Shown piece by piece: positions 1 to 11,363 of a stretch of 64,000 bases of DNA (the first letter of the stretch is position 1; the number at the start of each line of letters is the position of its first letter). Below the pieces are notes generated by a model. That model made no database searches. It was not told where the DNA came from and saw nothing but the letters and a program-made list of their open reading frames with translations. Source of the DNA: Massospora cicadina. Lineage: Eukaryota > Entomophthoromycota > Entomophthoromycetes > Entomophthorales > Entomophthoraceae. The position numbers and the translations under genes are program-made. The DNA lies in assembly GCA_022478985.1 (NCBI GenBank), contig JAKSZP010012278.1:1-64000 (forward strand). Reading direction: 5' to 3'.

Positions 1-570
1 TGACAAATGCCTCTGGGGAAATCGAAAACTGTGACTCACTGTTAGAAAATTAGCTGTTTGAAAAATTGGTAAGAATATTACAGGGTCGAATCACTGTGAA
101 AGTATCATAAAAATATGCCCTTCTAACTCTTATCAGAATGATCCTGACCAGAGTAGAGATTCTACCCTTATCTTTCTGCGAAATAGCTTAGCTGTTGTCA
201 AAATGGTTATGCTGAACCCTTGAGGAAATCTGAGAACTCCTTTAGAGGTTCCCCCAAGGGCTAACTTTAATTTAATTCAAACACTAAGCAAAAATCAACG
301 CCTTTTTATAGACCTTTAGGGGGTTTTGACGGATGAAAATTCTTTTAAGAGGACTGATTGGATTAGACATATCAAATCCTTAACTCATGGATTTATCTTA
401 ACTACTGTCAACCCAACTACTGAAATCAAGTTGAGTCGAGGTGAAGAGACTATTGAGAGTAAAGATAGGCTAAGGCGTCATATTTCCTAATTCAGTCAAC
501 CTCTGCATATGCCAAATTCTCTAGACCCTCTCATTTTTGGCCTCAAATTAATTTAAATAAAAGGAGGCAA
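1..570 (+). other. Unidentified degenerate coding-like stretch left of an LTR
   Basis: Short open stretches in the plus direction run through this segment, for example around 330-540, but they are broken by stops and no domain can be named. The segment ends in a purine-rich run (about 558-568, aaaaggaggca) directly before a likely LTR start. That position suits the 3' end of the internal region of a Ty3/gypsy element lying mostly outside the window. Assignment to pol or to an accessory region is not possible from what is visible. Confidence 0.3.
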
Positions 571-799
571 TATTCTAATATGGGATCACTTTTTACCCCC
601 TAATTTTTCAGTTTAATAAGATTATTATAAAAAAACTAAGATCCTTTTATTTCCAATATTATACTTAATATGACGTGTAGTTAATTTCCTTCCCTACAAT
701 ATTTAGCGGCATTTTAAACTTTTGAGACTCTCATAACTGATAATATTGTTAAACCTGTGCAAAGGTACCTGAGGCATCATCTCTGCCAAGATCCCAACA
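571..799 (+). repeat. Probable short LTR of element H
   Basis: The segment follows a polypurine-like run and ends in ccaaca, four bases before a sequence identical to the primer-binding site used by the other elements of the window. Its start (tattctaat) matches an LTR start only if the canonical TG has mutated to TA. If both ends are right the LTR is about 229 bp, shorter than the others here. No second copy is in the window, so the left boundary is inferred from context only. Confidence 0.4.
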
Positions 800-802
800 A
801 AA

Positions 803-818
803 TGGTGCTCACTACAGG
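803..818 (+). other. Primer-binding site of element H
   Basis: The sequence tggtgctcactacagg follows the LTR end. It is the plus-strand form of the site seen next to the LTRs of F1, G, I, F2, A, B and C. It begins with TGG, as expected for pairing with a tRNA CCA end, and it fixes the orientation of H as plus. Confidence 0.7.
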
Positions 819-839
819 ATCTGCACACCGCAAACTTGT

Positions 840-1309
840 AAATAAAAATGCTTAACGTTCGGGTTAAACACCCTTTTAACCTCTCTGCTGAAGCTAAACC
901 AAGGCTAGATGCTTTGAAATAGCAACTAGCTATCCCCTTGTCACTACTTAAAGAGCTTTACCAGCGTTCCTCTTTAGCTTCTCATGAATCTGTTTCTGCT
1001 GTTCACCCCCCATTAGAAGTAACCTTGCTCCCTTTAGACCCCTTAATTAAGACAATTTTATCCCTGGCGAGGGTAGCATTTCTTCATTTTTATATGTATA
1101 TTAATCTGCTATGGAAGGAATGTCTATCCATATAAAAATAAATTACTTCCTACCTTGCTTAAGTCGCATGGCCCAAGAGGTAATAGTTCCTAAATGCAAA
1201 ACCTTAGTATCTGGGCGAAGGTTAAAGAAACGCTCATTGAGATTTTTAGCTCAACGCAGAATTAAGAAGGAGCAATCAGGTCTTTATGGGCCTTAGTATG
1301 CAAAAGGAG
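840..1309 (+). pseudogene. gag: gag fragment of element H (part 1)
   Basis: Directly downstream of the primer-binding site the plus strand encodes broken gag-like sequence. A segment around 1000-1130 (residues like DPLIKTILSLARV) resembles the first part of the gag of element A (minus, 21700-21950; NILKPFIKTSLHLLRVV), so H and A are related families. The frame is broken by stops. It is cut at 1310 by the insertion of element A and resumes at 36752 after one copy of the AGGAG duplication. Capsid function is inferred from position and similarity only. Confidence 0.55.
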
Positions 1310-2122
1310 TGTTGGATTTTGGGTGCTGAAGAAGGTCGCTTGGTGCTTAGTCTACCAAAATCCAGCAATAAGGGGTTGATACCTCAATTATAATAAAAAT
1401 TTTTAAACTTTAAAAACTAAAGAAATTAGGGTTTTTAAAGTTTTATTAGTACAGCTGGGATAGGGGAAAACGTAATCCCTCAATCTCAAATCATTCAGTA
1501 TTTAACTGTAGCGAGGTTCAAGGGAAATATAATAATAAGTTTGGAATAGCTTAGACAAATCTGAAATAGAAAATATGTGAAATTAACCTATTGAAGCTTG
1601 GTAAACTTGATTCACTTAAGCTGAGCAACAAATGGAGGATTATTTTAGTGCAAGCTGTACCCATGGTGTAATAACTTAATATATGTCAGCCAATCCCCTT
1701 TTTCTAAAAATATTGCACCTTTAGGGACCCTTGCCACGCCTATAAAGGGGGTGGTCCCTGAGTAGGTGCTTGGATGGGACTAGATAGACTGGTGGAAAAC
1801 CCTTCGATAGGTGCCTTGGAATAGGCTGTGAGGTTGGAGGAATTGGATTCTTCGGCTTGGTGGTATTTGTCTGAATAGTATTTGTAAAAGTGTTGCCCCA
1901 ATTAGTGGGATTCCACCTAGAATCGGTCAGGGTCTTTTTCAACCTACCTGAGTACCACAAGGGTTATGCAATGCACCCGCCTCTTTCGACTGAGGAATCA
2001 TCAATAATACAAAATCAATATCTTTAGTATTATGGACTCATAAATGTTTGACTTTTTCCCTTTCTGATTGATTCTGCCCCAAAACATTCTTATTTTGAAG
2101 CCTGGGGGGCATATGCCCGACA
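1310..2122 (-). repeat. 3' LTR of element A
   Basis: Starts TGTTGG and ends cccgaca on the plus strand, giving canonical TG...CA termini. It aligns along its length with 35678-36746, apart from an insertion of about 282 bp in that copy. On the minus strand it follows a purine-rich tract (2123-2150), which identifies it as the 3' LTR. Confidence 0.85.
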
Positions 2123-2127
2123 TTACC

Positions 2128-2430
2128 CCATCAAGAATGTTGGGAGGATAATAGGGCTGTAGGAAGCGACCATGAACCCAATTGATGGTAACTCCAAAAG
2201 CAAGGGACTTGATGGAATACTCCTCTCCTCGCTTGTAAGTGACTAAAAAAGGGCCTTCCCAGATAGACCCTAATTTTTCCCTTTCTAGAGGTGATACGAT
2301 TGTAGTAAAGCACCAAGTCAGATACTTGGAAGGAAGGAAGGAAGGAAGGAAGAGGGACCCAGAGCTCATTAGTAGCTTGACCCTCTTTTGTGACTGTCTT
2401 TGCTAAGTTAATCATCAGTTCTGATTGCAA
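2128..2430 (-). pseudogene. pol: Integrase C-terminal region of element A
   Basis: On the minus strand the frame around 2140-2300 reads KLGSIWEGPFLV and then GVTINWVHGRFLQPYY, the pattern of a Ty3/gypsy integrase C-terminal domain. The same motif occurs in B at 40660-40900. The part nearer the core is shifted into another frame at a run of AAGG units (2329-2352). The region ends just before the polypurine tract, so A has no accessory region between pol and LTR. Confidence 0.75.
2329..2352 (+). repeat. AAGG microsatellite in A integrase
   Basis: About six tandem AAGG units lie inside the integrase C-terminal coding region of A. The corresponding place in B (about 40870) has a single unit of this kind, so the run is a local expansion and is one source of the frameshift. 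Confidence 0.85.
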
Positions 2431-2699
2431 CTGTAAGATGTGTAGGCTAACTTCTTCATAGCTTGCTCAAGATCATTTTTATCAGTGAAGATATATTTTG
2501 CTAGTAGAGCTGAAACCCCTGGCTCTCACCCATACAATACTTGTAAAGGCGACATTTTAAAAATCCTGTGATAGCTGATGTGGTACGCCATGAGGGCACT
2601 TGGTAGGTACTAATCCCAGTGAAAGGGGTCTGAAGTGGCCATTTTCCGCAATATAGAAACCAATGTCCCATTTGATCCTTCCACAGTACCATTGGTCAA

Positions 2700-3255
2700 A
2701 GGGTTTTAAGGGACATAGAAGAGCTGTTGGGTGCCCATGGAAGTCATGAGAGTCTTCACCACTCGAGAGGTGAAGTTTTTTCCATTATCACAAAGCAAAA
2801 CTTGAGGGTAATCATGTCAGGTAAATATATACTGGTGGAGGAAAATGGCAGTGGCTTTTGCCGTCTGAGCTGGGATAGCCACTGCATCGACCCATTTGGT
2901 AAAGTGATCAATCCCTACCAATATATATCGATTACCACCCGTAGTTTGAGGTAGAGGGCCAACAACATCAAGACTTATTTTGTGGAAAGGATGTTGAGGG
3001 GTGGTAGGTTGATATTGATACTTGGTTTTAAAGTTGGATCGCTTTTTGCAGGTTAAACAAGCATCCTTTGACTTCAACGATGGTCTCCATGATTCCCTCC
3101 AAATAGTAGCGTTCTTTTACCCATTCATAGGTTTTCCATACTCCACTATGCCCTAGGAGGGAATGAGACTCCATAATGACAGGTACTCGCTCTGAGGGTC
3201 TGAGGTAGGGTACCCAGTTCACTTCAACTTTCTTGTATAAATGCTCATTATCCAC
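2700..3255 (-). pseudogene. pol: Integrase core and zinc domain of element A
   Basis: On the minus strand an HHCC-type segment (HSLLGHSGVWKTYEWVKERY, then CLTCKK after a frameshift) is followed by the catalytic core start SLDVVGPLP and GNRYILVGIDHFTKWVDA. The first catalytic Asp is in the DVVGPLP motif. Frames change near 3030-3080 and the rest of the core (2430-2810) is scattered over frames. The enzyme would insert the cDNA into the genome; this copy is dead. Confidence 0.8.
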
Positions 3256-3456
3256 TTTAATGTTACAAGGTTGTCAAGCTAGCATCTTTTGAACTGGTTC
3301 ATCCTCATCCTCCCAAGCATCAGGGTCATTAGGAGATCATGTAGCCGCTCTGCTTCACTATTATCTAAGTGAAGGTTGGGCAGCTGAGATAACCAATCAA
3401 TATTCATGTGGCTCATCCCAGCTCGGTGTAAAATGGTCATATCATATCCTGGAGCT

Positions 3457-3750
3457 TTAAATCCAGCGTGCCAACCGCCCAGTGGGATCCTTCATATTTT
3501 GTAACCATCTTAAAGAGACGTGGTCCATAACCACTTTAAATAAGGTCCCATATAAGAAAAGCCAGTAATGTTTAACAGCAAGCAAGACGGCCAGGCATTC
3601 CTTCTCAGAGACGCTATAGTTGCGTTCTGCCTTAAAAAGCATATTGCTGAAATATGAAACGGGGTGATCAACCCCATGCTCATCCAGTTGAGCCAAGATA
3701 GCTCCAACCGCATAATTGGAAGCATCAGTAAACAGCATAAAAGGTTTGCT
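3457..3750 (-). pseudogene. pol: RNase H domain of element A
   Basis: The minus frame reads LFTDASNYAVGAILAQLDEH, then PVSYFSNMLFKAERNYSVSE and a K-E-C-L-A motif, followed by the VVMDHVSLRWL segment. This is the typical Ty3/gypsy RNase H with TDAS and the ECLA helix. It lies between RT and IN as expected. This stretch is one of the better-preserved parts of A. Confidence 0.85.
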
Positions 3751-3859
3751 ATAATCAGGGTAGCACGATATAATCCGTTGCTGCAGCAGCTTTTTTAGCT
3801 TTTTTTATAAGCAGCTTGTTGTTATTTTCCCCAATGAAAAGGGGTGTTTTAGTTAAAAG

Positions 3860-4629
3860 TCATACGAGGGGCTCACTGAGCTGAGAAAATTTGGGGATAA
3901 ATTGTTGATAATACCTCATCTTGCCCAAAAACAATTGATTGTCTTGGAAAGTTTTGGGAACAGGAATCTTGAATATCACCTTGACCTTATCTTTGAGAGG
4001 CTGGATTCCATCTGAGGAGATGGCGTGGCCCAGGAAGTCCAATTTCTTTTGGAAGAATGTATATTAGGAGGTCTTCAGCTTAATATGAGAGGCACAAAAC
4101 CGTTGGAAAACTTCATTTAAATATGAAAGGTGTTCATTGATGGTTTGAGAAAAAATGGTGATATCGTCAAGGTATACAATTATGAAACTAAGATTCAGAT
4201 TCTGTAAGATATGGTCCATGGCTCACTGGAAAGAGGCGGGTGCATTGCATAACCCTTGTGGTACTCAGGTAGGTTGAAAAAGACCCTCACTGCCGATAAG
4301 CACACACTTTATTGGTCTTGTGGAGAAAGGTCCATTTGCCAGTATCCAGTAGCCAAGTCCATGGCATAAAAGAATTTAGATCCAGAGAGTTAATCTAAAG
4401 AGTCATCAATTTGTGGGATTGGGTAGATGTCCTTCTTGGTGAGGTTGTTCAACTTTCAGTAGTCCATAACTACTCAATATCCACCATTCTTCTTTTTTAT
4501 GAGTAATATTGGAAATGACCAAGGACTTTGAGAAGGCACCAGTAGCCCTGTGTCCAGTAACTGTTTGAGCTTCGTCCTCATCCAGAGCTCCTCAACTTTT
4601 AATTTCCAATAAGTCTTGGATCAAATAGG
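3860..4629 (-). pseudogene. pol: Reverse transcriptase, C-terminal two thirds, element A
   Basis: On the minus strand the polymerase motif IIVYLDDITIFSQT is visible near 4160-4190, followed by NEHLSYLNEVFQRF and then LDFLGHAISSDGIQPLKDK and the thumb/connection motif. The YLDD catalytic box is intact. The frame is interrupted by stops. The domain is cut at 4630 by insertion of element I, and its N-terminal part lies beyond 18615. Confidence 0.82.
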
Positions 4630-4634
4630 CTTGG

Positions 4635-4975
4635 TCTGGAGGTTTTGAATTACTTTTCTAATGGGGCAGGGTTTTTGAAGATACTTAGGTGGATTCTCCA
4701 AAAAAGTGATAAGCTTAAAGTAAAAGCAGGTTATAATTCGACCTAATTTTTATTATCTTAAGGAAGTAATATTTATAGCTTTTGTAATCGTTCAGGAACT
4801 ATTTGATCTAATCAATCTCTGAGCGATCAAATCTTCTATCCCTTGATTGGGATGAGACTGGTAATTCTTAATAACCTTGATAGATTTAGATAAATTAAAC
4901 TCTACTTCTGATAGTGCCAGGGGAATTGATGGAGTAGAATTTTCAGAAACAAGAGAATTTGGCGGTATCCTGACA
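4635..4975 (-). repeat. 3' LTR of element I
   Basis: 341 bp, same length as 18269-18609 and alignable throughout. The plus-strand right end is atcctgaca, followed by ttcccccctc, which on the minus strand is a polypurine tract ending in GGGGGGAATG. The plus-strand left end is tctgga, so the LTR terminates in GA and not CA on its coding strand. Confidence 0.85.
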
Positions 4976-5990
4976 TTCCCCCCTCAAGAATTACTCACAG
5001 AGGAGTGTGAATTTTTAAAAATCTGGTGTGAATTCGGTTTATCACTATACCAGTATCAACATGTACAATTGAGTACTCTAAACCTTTTCAGAATATAATT
5101 TAATAAGGACCAGACCAGTTGAATCCTAACTTCTTATTTTGCCCACCAGGCCAAGAGTGATAATACATAACGCAATTACTATCTGATGTTCAGGTAAGGC
5201 GGGTTTGTTGCTGATTGCTTCTTTAGATCTCCTTTTAGGTGTTTACTTTAATTGATTATTTGGCTTGAGCTTGAGGAGAATAATCTATAAACCAGATTTC
5301 TCATAACTAAATCAGAATTTTTGGGTATACTTTCTTTGAGTATGGCCTGAATTAGAAGGGACTAATGGATCTTGCCCATATATACATATGAAAGGCAACA
5401 TCTTGATGATCCATTGATAGCTTTTTGATATGCAAACAAGGCATTAGGCAAATAGAAGTTTCACCAAGAGGGATCAGTGTAAACCATCTTCCACTAAAAT
5501 TGATACTAGAGTTCCATTGACTCGTTCAATGGCCCCGTTCATAGATGGATTGTAAGAAACAAATTATTGGGTAGTAATAATAAATTTAAATAGTTCCTTT
5601 AAAGGTTGAATGTTAAAATTAGTCCCCTTGTCAGACATAAGGACTTTGGGACACCCGTATTGAGTGATGATGTGCTGGTAAAGGAATAGCGCAGTAGTCT
5701 TAGCAGAAGGGGGGCAATGGAAATGGCCTCAACCCATTTTGTTAGGTGGTCGCCTGCCATAATATACTGATGACCATGCAATCCCCAAGGTAAAGAGCCT
5801 ACAACATCAATGCTTACCTTTTTGAATGCTTTAGAGGGAAATTACTTGATGTTGATAAGTAGGCTTGGTGATACCATGGCTTTTAAAGATTAGACATGAG
5901 TCAAGGGTCTCTCAATTGGATTCAGTCATGTTATTCCAATAATATTGGGTTTTCAACCATTTTTGAGTTTTCTTTAACCCGCTATGATCT
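4976..5990 (-). pseudogene. pol: Integrase of element I
   Basis: The minus strand of 5590-5790 encodes the start of an integrase core (HGHQYIMAGDHLTKWVEAIS), with a zinc-domain region further right (5870-6060) that is heavily broken. The part near 5100-5250 holds remains of the C-terminal domain. The polypurine tract at 4976-4990 ends the region, so there is no accessory ORF. Assignment rests on motif order between RNase H and the LTR. Confidence 0.7.
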
Positions 5991-6187
5991 ACTTGTTCAT
6001 GTCCCTTCATAACAGCATGAAATCTGAGTTTGGTTGCAAAAAGGTTAGCCATCTGGATTTGATCTTGTTATACAAGGCTCTCTCTCAAATCATGGTATCT
6101 TTGGTGTTTATTTTAAAAAAGGCTCGATCCTCTTTAGATTCTTGATATTAAAATTCAGGCCGTCCAATAAAATTATATAGGCGTTCT

Positions 6188-6206
6188 TTTTTTTAAGTAC
6201 TAGATG
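6188..6206 (-). mobile_element. Micro-retroposon insertion (19 bp, poly-A end)
   Basis: A 19 bp insertion, seven T followed by aagtactagatg, lies between two perfect copies of tatataggcgttct (6174-6187 and 6207-6220). On the minus strand it reads catctagtacttaaaaaaa, an almost completely 5'-truncated retroposon with an A tail. The same 3' sequence is found at 15035-15099 and 35317-35336. Confidence 0.75.
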
Positions 6207-6239
6207 TATATAGGCGTTCTTACTTTCCCAAATCCAAGG

Positions 6240-6660
6240 TCAGTATAGGCAGTTGGGACAGACGATCAGCATTTTGATGTTGAGCAACTGAATGATGCAC
6301 AATAAAAAAATCGTAATTTTTTATTTTTAGATCCCATCAGGCAATCTCCAATCAGGATCCTTCATATTTTGCAACCATTTTAAATAAGAATGGTCGATAA
6401 TAACAGTAAATGGTTACCATACAGATAGGGATAGAAGTGCTTTATAGCTAGGATCACATTCAAACACTCCCATTCAGTTACACTGTAATTTCGTTCAGCC
6501 TTGGACAAAGTCTTGCTATAAAATGCGACGGGATGATCATTCTGCTCTTCGTCACACTGGGATAAGATAGCCCCAATAGCGACATTACTTGCATTGGTAT
6601 GTAAGAAAAAAGCTTATTGAATTGAAGATGGAGCAAAACAGGTGCTTTAGTCAAAGCCAT
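6240..6660 (-). pseudogene. pol: RNase H domain of element I
   Basis: The minus frame reads NASNVAIGAILSQCDEEQND, then PVAFYSKTLSKAERNYSVTE and WECLNVILAIKHFYPYLYG. This is a Ty3/gypsy RNase H in which the usual TDAS start appears as TNAS. Stops interrupt the C-terminal portion. Confidence 0.8.
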
Positions 6661-6699
6661 TCACAGAGAATTAAACGTCTGTTCCTGAGCTAAACTCCA

Positions 6700-7448
6700 C
6701 TCAAACGACACCCCTTTTTGTAACAGATGGAATAACAGTTCAGCCATATCAGCAAACTTGGGTAAAAATTGCCAATAAATGCCCTATCATGCTGAGAAAG
6801 ACTTGGATATACCGTAGAGAAGTTGGAGCAGGAATTCGTTGAAGTAGTTTATATTTTGTCTGAGAGGGGTCAAATCCCTTTCAGCTGATACTGATTGTCC
6901 TAAAAATTCCATATCATTTTATAAAATGAAAATTTGTAAGGTTTGTTCTTCAAGGAAAAATCTGAGTTTATCTGAAAGCTTCTTTTAGATGGCCCAAATG
7001 TTTTGTAAATGTTTTGTAAAACACAGTAATATCATCCAGATATACCGGAACACATGAAAGCTTTAAGTCCTATAACATACCATCTATGGCCCGTTGAAAA
7101 GTTGCTGGGGCGTTGTTCACTCCTTGTAGCATACAGGTTGGTTCAAATAATCCTTTATTGAATATGGGCACACTTAGCTCGGTCTTCTGGGGATACCTCA
7201 ATTTGCCAATATCCACTGGCTAAATACATCGCAGAAAAATAAGTTGAGCCAGTCAACAACCAAAGGGAATCATCAATTCAGTTAAAGGATAACTATCTTA
7301 TTAAGTAATAGCATTCAATCTACAATAATCCATAAAAACTTGATGGGAACCATCCATTTTTCTTAATCAACAGCAATGGGGAGGCCCAAGGACTGTTGGA
7401 GGGCTATAATAATCCAGCCTCCAATAGTTAATACAATTTTTTGTAACC
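6700..7448 (-). pseudogene. pol: Reverse transcriptase of element I (part 2)
   Basis: The minus strand around 7050-7130 encodes NNAPATFQRAIDGML followed by PVYLDDITVFYKTF, the fingers/palm motifs with an intact YLDD box. The palm start with remains of WILAN and GIP lies near 7200. The frame is cut at 7449 by insertion of F1 and continues at 14957. Confidence 0.8.
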
Positions 7449-7453
7449 TGGTC

Positions 7454-8066
7454 TGTTGAGAATCTATATGACTGGATGACAAGCCACTATTATGACCATG
7501 CGGATCATTGGAGGAATTCCGCCAAAGGATCAATGGACAGAATCCGCCAAGGATGATTCAGGCTATAAGTGATTATCGCTTTAGGATAAGGTGATAATGG
7601 TTCATAATGGGTCTTATTGGATTGACTTCAAAATAGGGTGTTAAGGTGATGTCAACATTTGACAAAAGGATATTGGATCGCCTCAAATCAAGGCGATAAT
7701 TGACTAAAAAATAATAAGCCAAAACTAATAAAAAGATAGCGACATAAATAAACTAAGTAGAAGGGTCAGTACCAACAGATGCCGACAGGATATCAGTGAA
7801 GTGAGGGGACTGGAGAGGTGGTCTTAGAAGGTTTGAGAAGTTAAAAAAGGGAAGAAAAGAGCGGACCTAAGGAAAATCCGCTGACAATTTATATTTTAAT
7901 AAAGTAGTGGTTGGGAAAATTTATCCTGTATTTATTACACATTAAGTGGTTACAAGTATATCAAGGAACAGGTGCTCGCCATATCAACCATTCTAATTGT
8001 TCAATTGGAGAAACCCTGTGCAAAAAACCCTTTAGCGGGTACATACTGAATCGCCAAGGTTCAACA
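7454..8066 (+). repeat. 5' LTR of element F1
   Basis: Starts TGTTGAGAATC and ends ggttcaaca, one base before the primer-binding site (8068-8084). It has the same length as its partner at 14339-14951. The inner part contains short repeats of the kind tcgcctcaaatcaaggcgat that are also in the F2 LTRs. Confidence 0.9.
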
Positions 8067-8067
8067 G

Positions 8068-8084
8068 TGGTGCTCACTTCAGGG
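8068..8084 (+). other. Primer-binding site of F1
   Basis: tggtgctcacttcaggg, one base after the LTR. It matches the shared site of the other elements with a single change (ttc for tac). Confidence 0.8.
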
Positions 8085-8094
8085 TGCCCATTGA

Positions 8095-9070
8095 ACAATA
8101 ACAAAATTATGAAAAATCAGCCACCAGATATGTCGCATCCAGGTTGTTTTAAAATGAAATCTGCACGAAACAATGGCCCTGGGGCCTACGAAGTTTGAGA
8201 CTCATGTTAGATACTGTGCTCAAAAATCAGGATGAGTTGCTTCAGAAAGTTTACTGTGATAAGCTGCTGTCATTTGATTGTGAAGGGAACATTCATGGGT
8301 TCTATCGCTGATTTGAGTTTGCAACTGAAGGTACTCTAGATTGATGGAGGGCAAAACTGTTACTCTCCTCTTTTGACGTTGGAAGTGCTGATCAAGTCGT
8401 TTGTTACCTCTCAGCTAGTCCCATTTCATACCATGAAGCTAAGGAGATGATATTGCAATTGTTCGGTGGAACTGCAAAAATGTCGCAGCAGAAAACTGAG
8501 TTCTTGACCATTGGATTTCAGAGAAATAAGACCCTCACCACATTTGCTGACCAATTTACTATGGAAGCAAATGTGCTGATCAGAGCAGGCATTCTATACA
8601 AAGTCGATGTGTGTATAGCAATGGCCTCAGTGGTGAAGCCATACCCTGAGCTTTACAATGTCATAGCTCCATTGTTAGAGCCTGACGTACCTCTTCTTAA
8701 ACTTGTTCAGTTTGTATGTCACTTATATGTAACTTTTACTCCACCCAATACCGAGCAAATCTGCACTGTCACAGTTGTTCACCCTAATCATATGGGAAGA
8801 GATAAACGGTCAGAGAGAATCCCATCAGGATACTCTCCTCCGTCCAACAGGCGTTCCTTGATTTCTGATCAACATCAAACCAACTACTAATCTGGGCTAA
8901 CTACGCTGACAGGGGGTGGTCATTATACTGTTGGGGGTCTGGTTACGTCAATCCTTTTCAAAACTATCTACTAAATGAACCAACTTATCCTAAACACGGC
9001 CTTGATCTTATGGAATAAGTTGTTTAAATTGTGGTCATACTGGGCACATGGGACGATGGTGTCTCAACTG
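8095..9070 (+). pseudogene. gag: gag of element F1
   Basis: Capsid-like reading in the plus direction. The best-preserved part is 8447-8890, containing KTLTTFADQFTMEANVLIRA and VVKPYPELYNVIAPLLEPD, with close counterparts in G (28688-29225) and F2 (34173-34684, minus). A frameshifted CCHC-like knuckle lies near 9015-9070 (tgtggtcatactgggcacatggg). The N-terminal part near 8095-8230 is broken by stops. Confidence 0.75.
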
Positions 9071-9099
9071 ATAGATCCCTCCCTTGCAACGAGAGCAGA

Positions 9100-9810
9100 G
9101 CTATTAGGGATAAGCCTGATGGAGTAGAGAAGGGACTCTCTACTTCTGCTACCTTGAACTTACATGTCCCACCTGTGTCTACTGTGTTAAAAATAGCTGA
9201 AGCTTCTAAGTATGATGATACATTCCTCTACCACCCGCCAGTTGGGGGAGTAAATGTGCTGACCTAAGCGAATGTCAAAGAAATGGCGGACAAAGTCTCT
9301 CCAGATCAACTGAAGCTTTATGCTTTTCAAATGTTCGACCAAAATCTGTTATATCAGCTAGAAACGGTCGCAGATGCCCTGTCCCTGAGGAGAATAGACG
9401 TCGCCCTCCCAGTGGACACTATCATAACCAGATACCCTAAAATCGGTGTGGGTATTATGAGTTTCCTGGGAAAAGATGAATCCTTAAGTGTACACGTAGT
9501 AAATAGCCAGGATGCATCTTACTCAGAATGCACTTACTGTGACATTGTGGTAGCTAAAACTTGGGTACAGGCTATCATCGATATGGGCGCACCTGTTAAT
9601 ATTGTCTCCACTAAATTGATGGAGAAGTTGTCCTTAAAACCTGACATAGACTATTGGGTGGTGTACGAGACCGCTGGAGCTGAAATCACCACTTCTGAGG
9701 GAGCATATGGCGCTCTTCCCTTCCAGTTCAGATCTATTGTTGTGGTGGCTCCAGCGGTGGTATTACCAAACAGTAACTACAATTTATTGATTGGAACTGC
9801 ATTTATGTGA
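9100..9810 (+). pseudogene. pol: Protease region of element F1
   Basis: A linker (9150-9270, with KIAEASKYDDTFLYHPPVGG) precedes an aspartic protease. From 9283 the frame is open for 175 residues. The active-site motif is IIDMGAPVNIVSTKL, with DMG instead of DTG, and the flap region lies around 9660-9740. The frame ends after NYNLLIGTAFM at 9810. The G copy keeps DTG, so DMG is probably a lesion in this copy. Confidence 0.82.
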
Positions 9811-9899
9811 CTCTATGGGACTTTCATTGACATGATGGAAGAGACCCTAGCCATTGTGGGACAGCGAATCCCTATATAATTCTCCTCTAGTGGAGCACC

Positions 9900-11240
9900 A
9901 AAGAGTTCAGCACATATGGGACAGATCAACTTTACCTACAGCGATGGAGTGATTCCAGTGCGCTATCATCGCTTAAAAAGAAACGCGGGCCCTTCCTCAT
10001 CAGATATATGAATATCAGGGGTTACTGCTTGGGGCAGCTAAAGCTATACCTATTCCCTTTGGACATCAAGTAATAAATGACACTGAGTTAGAGGTGGAAG
10101 TGCCAGCTGGGCTCTATTGGGAGATCATTGGGCCTTATCAGCAATCACAGCTTGTCCCAATGTGTCTCCTGGCATCCTACTACCAGGCCATGGGGAAATC
10201 AAAGTGCTGATAGCAAATCTTCAGAACAGCCCCATTCAAATCCTCCAGCATCAGATTATAGCATATTTACATCTGAACCCAGTTGAAGAGATCAATCAGG
10301 CTCATGTGTTTGGATCTCTGGATTAATTTGGTCTGGCCATCAAACTGCCTCTCAGCACAATGGTGGTTGTATCACGGGAAATTTATCTGGTTTATCAGAA
10401 GATCAGAAGGAGCAGGTGGAAGCGCTATTTCAAAAGTACAAAAGAGATCTTTGAGGTTGACAATCATGATTTAGGGTGCACTCGGGGTTGTTCATTGACT
10501 TGACACTAGTGATCATCCTCCCATCAGGTCTCGACCTATCCATCAATTATGGGCAGCTGAAAAAGTTGTCACCGAGGAGATTAAAAAGCTGTTGGAGCAG
10601 GGAATGCTCAAACCATCTAAGAGTCCATGGGCTTCGCCAGTCCTAATTGTTAAGAAGAAGTTGGCACTTTCCATGTAGTAATTGACTACCAAAAGCTCAA
10701 AAGCATCACCAAAAAAGATTCATACCCTCTGCCAAGGATTAATTATGCGCTAGATTGGCTAGGTGGAGCCTACTACTTCTCAGCGATGGATTTATATCCA
10801 GTTATTGGCAAATTGAGTTGCCAGCGGCAGAAGAAGAAAAAGGTGCCATAATCACATCCAAAGGGCTTTTCAAGCCAACTCGGATGTTGCAAGGCTATGT
10901 AATTCCCCAGATACATTCCTACGAGCAATGGACACCATTCTGGGCGATCTGAAGCTGTCATGTGTGCTCGTGTACCTTGGAAATATTAATGTTTTAACTC
11001 ACACGTTCATGAAACACCTTAACCATTTAGAAGAGGTATTTTGCCAACTGGCTGAGGCCAATATTAAGATCAAGTCCCAAAATGCCATTTCTTCAAGAAT
11101 CAGCTGGAGTACCTCGGTTTTGTGGTGGATGCAACTGGGCTGAGACCTCAGCCATCCAAGGTAGAAGCCATCCAGAGGATGACTAAGCCCGCTAATAAGT
11201 GGAACATTCAGGTGTTTTTGGGAATGGTGGGTTACTACTG
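9900..11240 (+). pseudogene. pol: Reverse transcriptase region of element F1
   Basis: The region between protease and RNase H. RT motifs in order are KKLLEQGMLKPS and SPWASPVLIV near 10590-10660, QKLKSITKKDSYPLPR near 10690-10740, the fingers/palm segment with GLFKPTRMLQG near 10860-10900, and VLVYLGNINVL near 10960-11000. The catalytic box is YLGN and not YLDD, so the polymerase would be inactive. Several frameshifts occur (10470-10500, 10660, 10900). Confidence 0.82.
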
Positions 11241-11363
11241 ACAATTCAAAACCAATTTCAGTTGCATAGGAGGTCCACTGTTTGAGCTACTGAGGAAAGA
11301 TGCCATGTTTGAATGGATGAAGCAACGTAAATGTGACTTCAAAACACTGATACGCATAAGTCA

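Noticed and set aside
2329..2352. AAGG run as a polypurine tract of A
   Set aside because: It lies inside integrase coding sequence on the opposite strand and has clear tetranucleotide repeats; the true tract is next to the LTR at 2123-2150.
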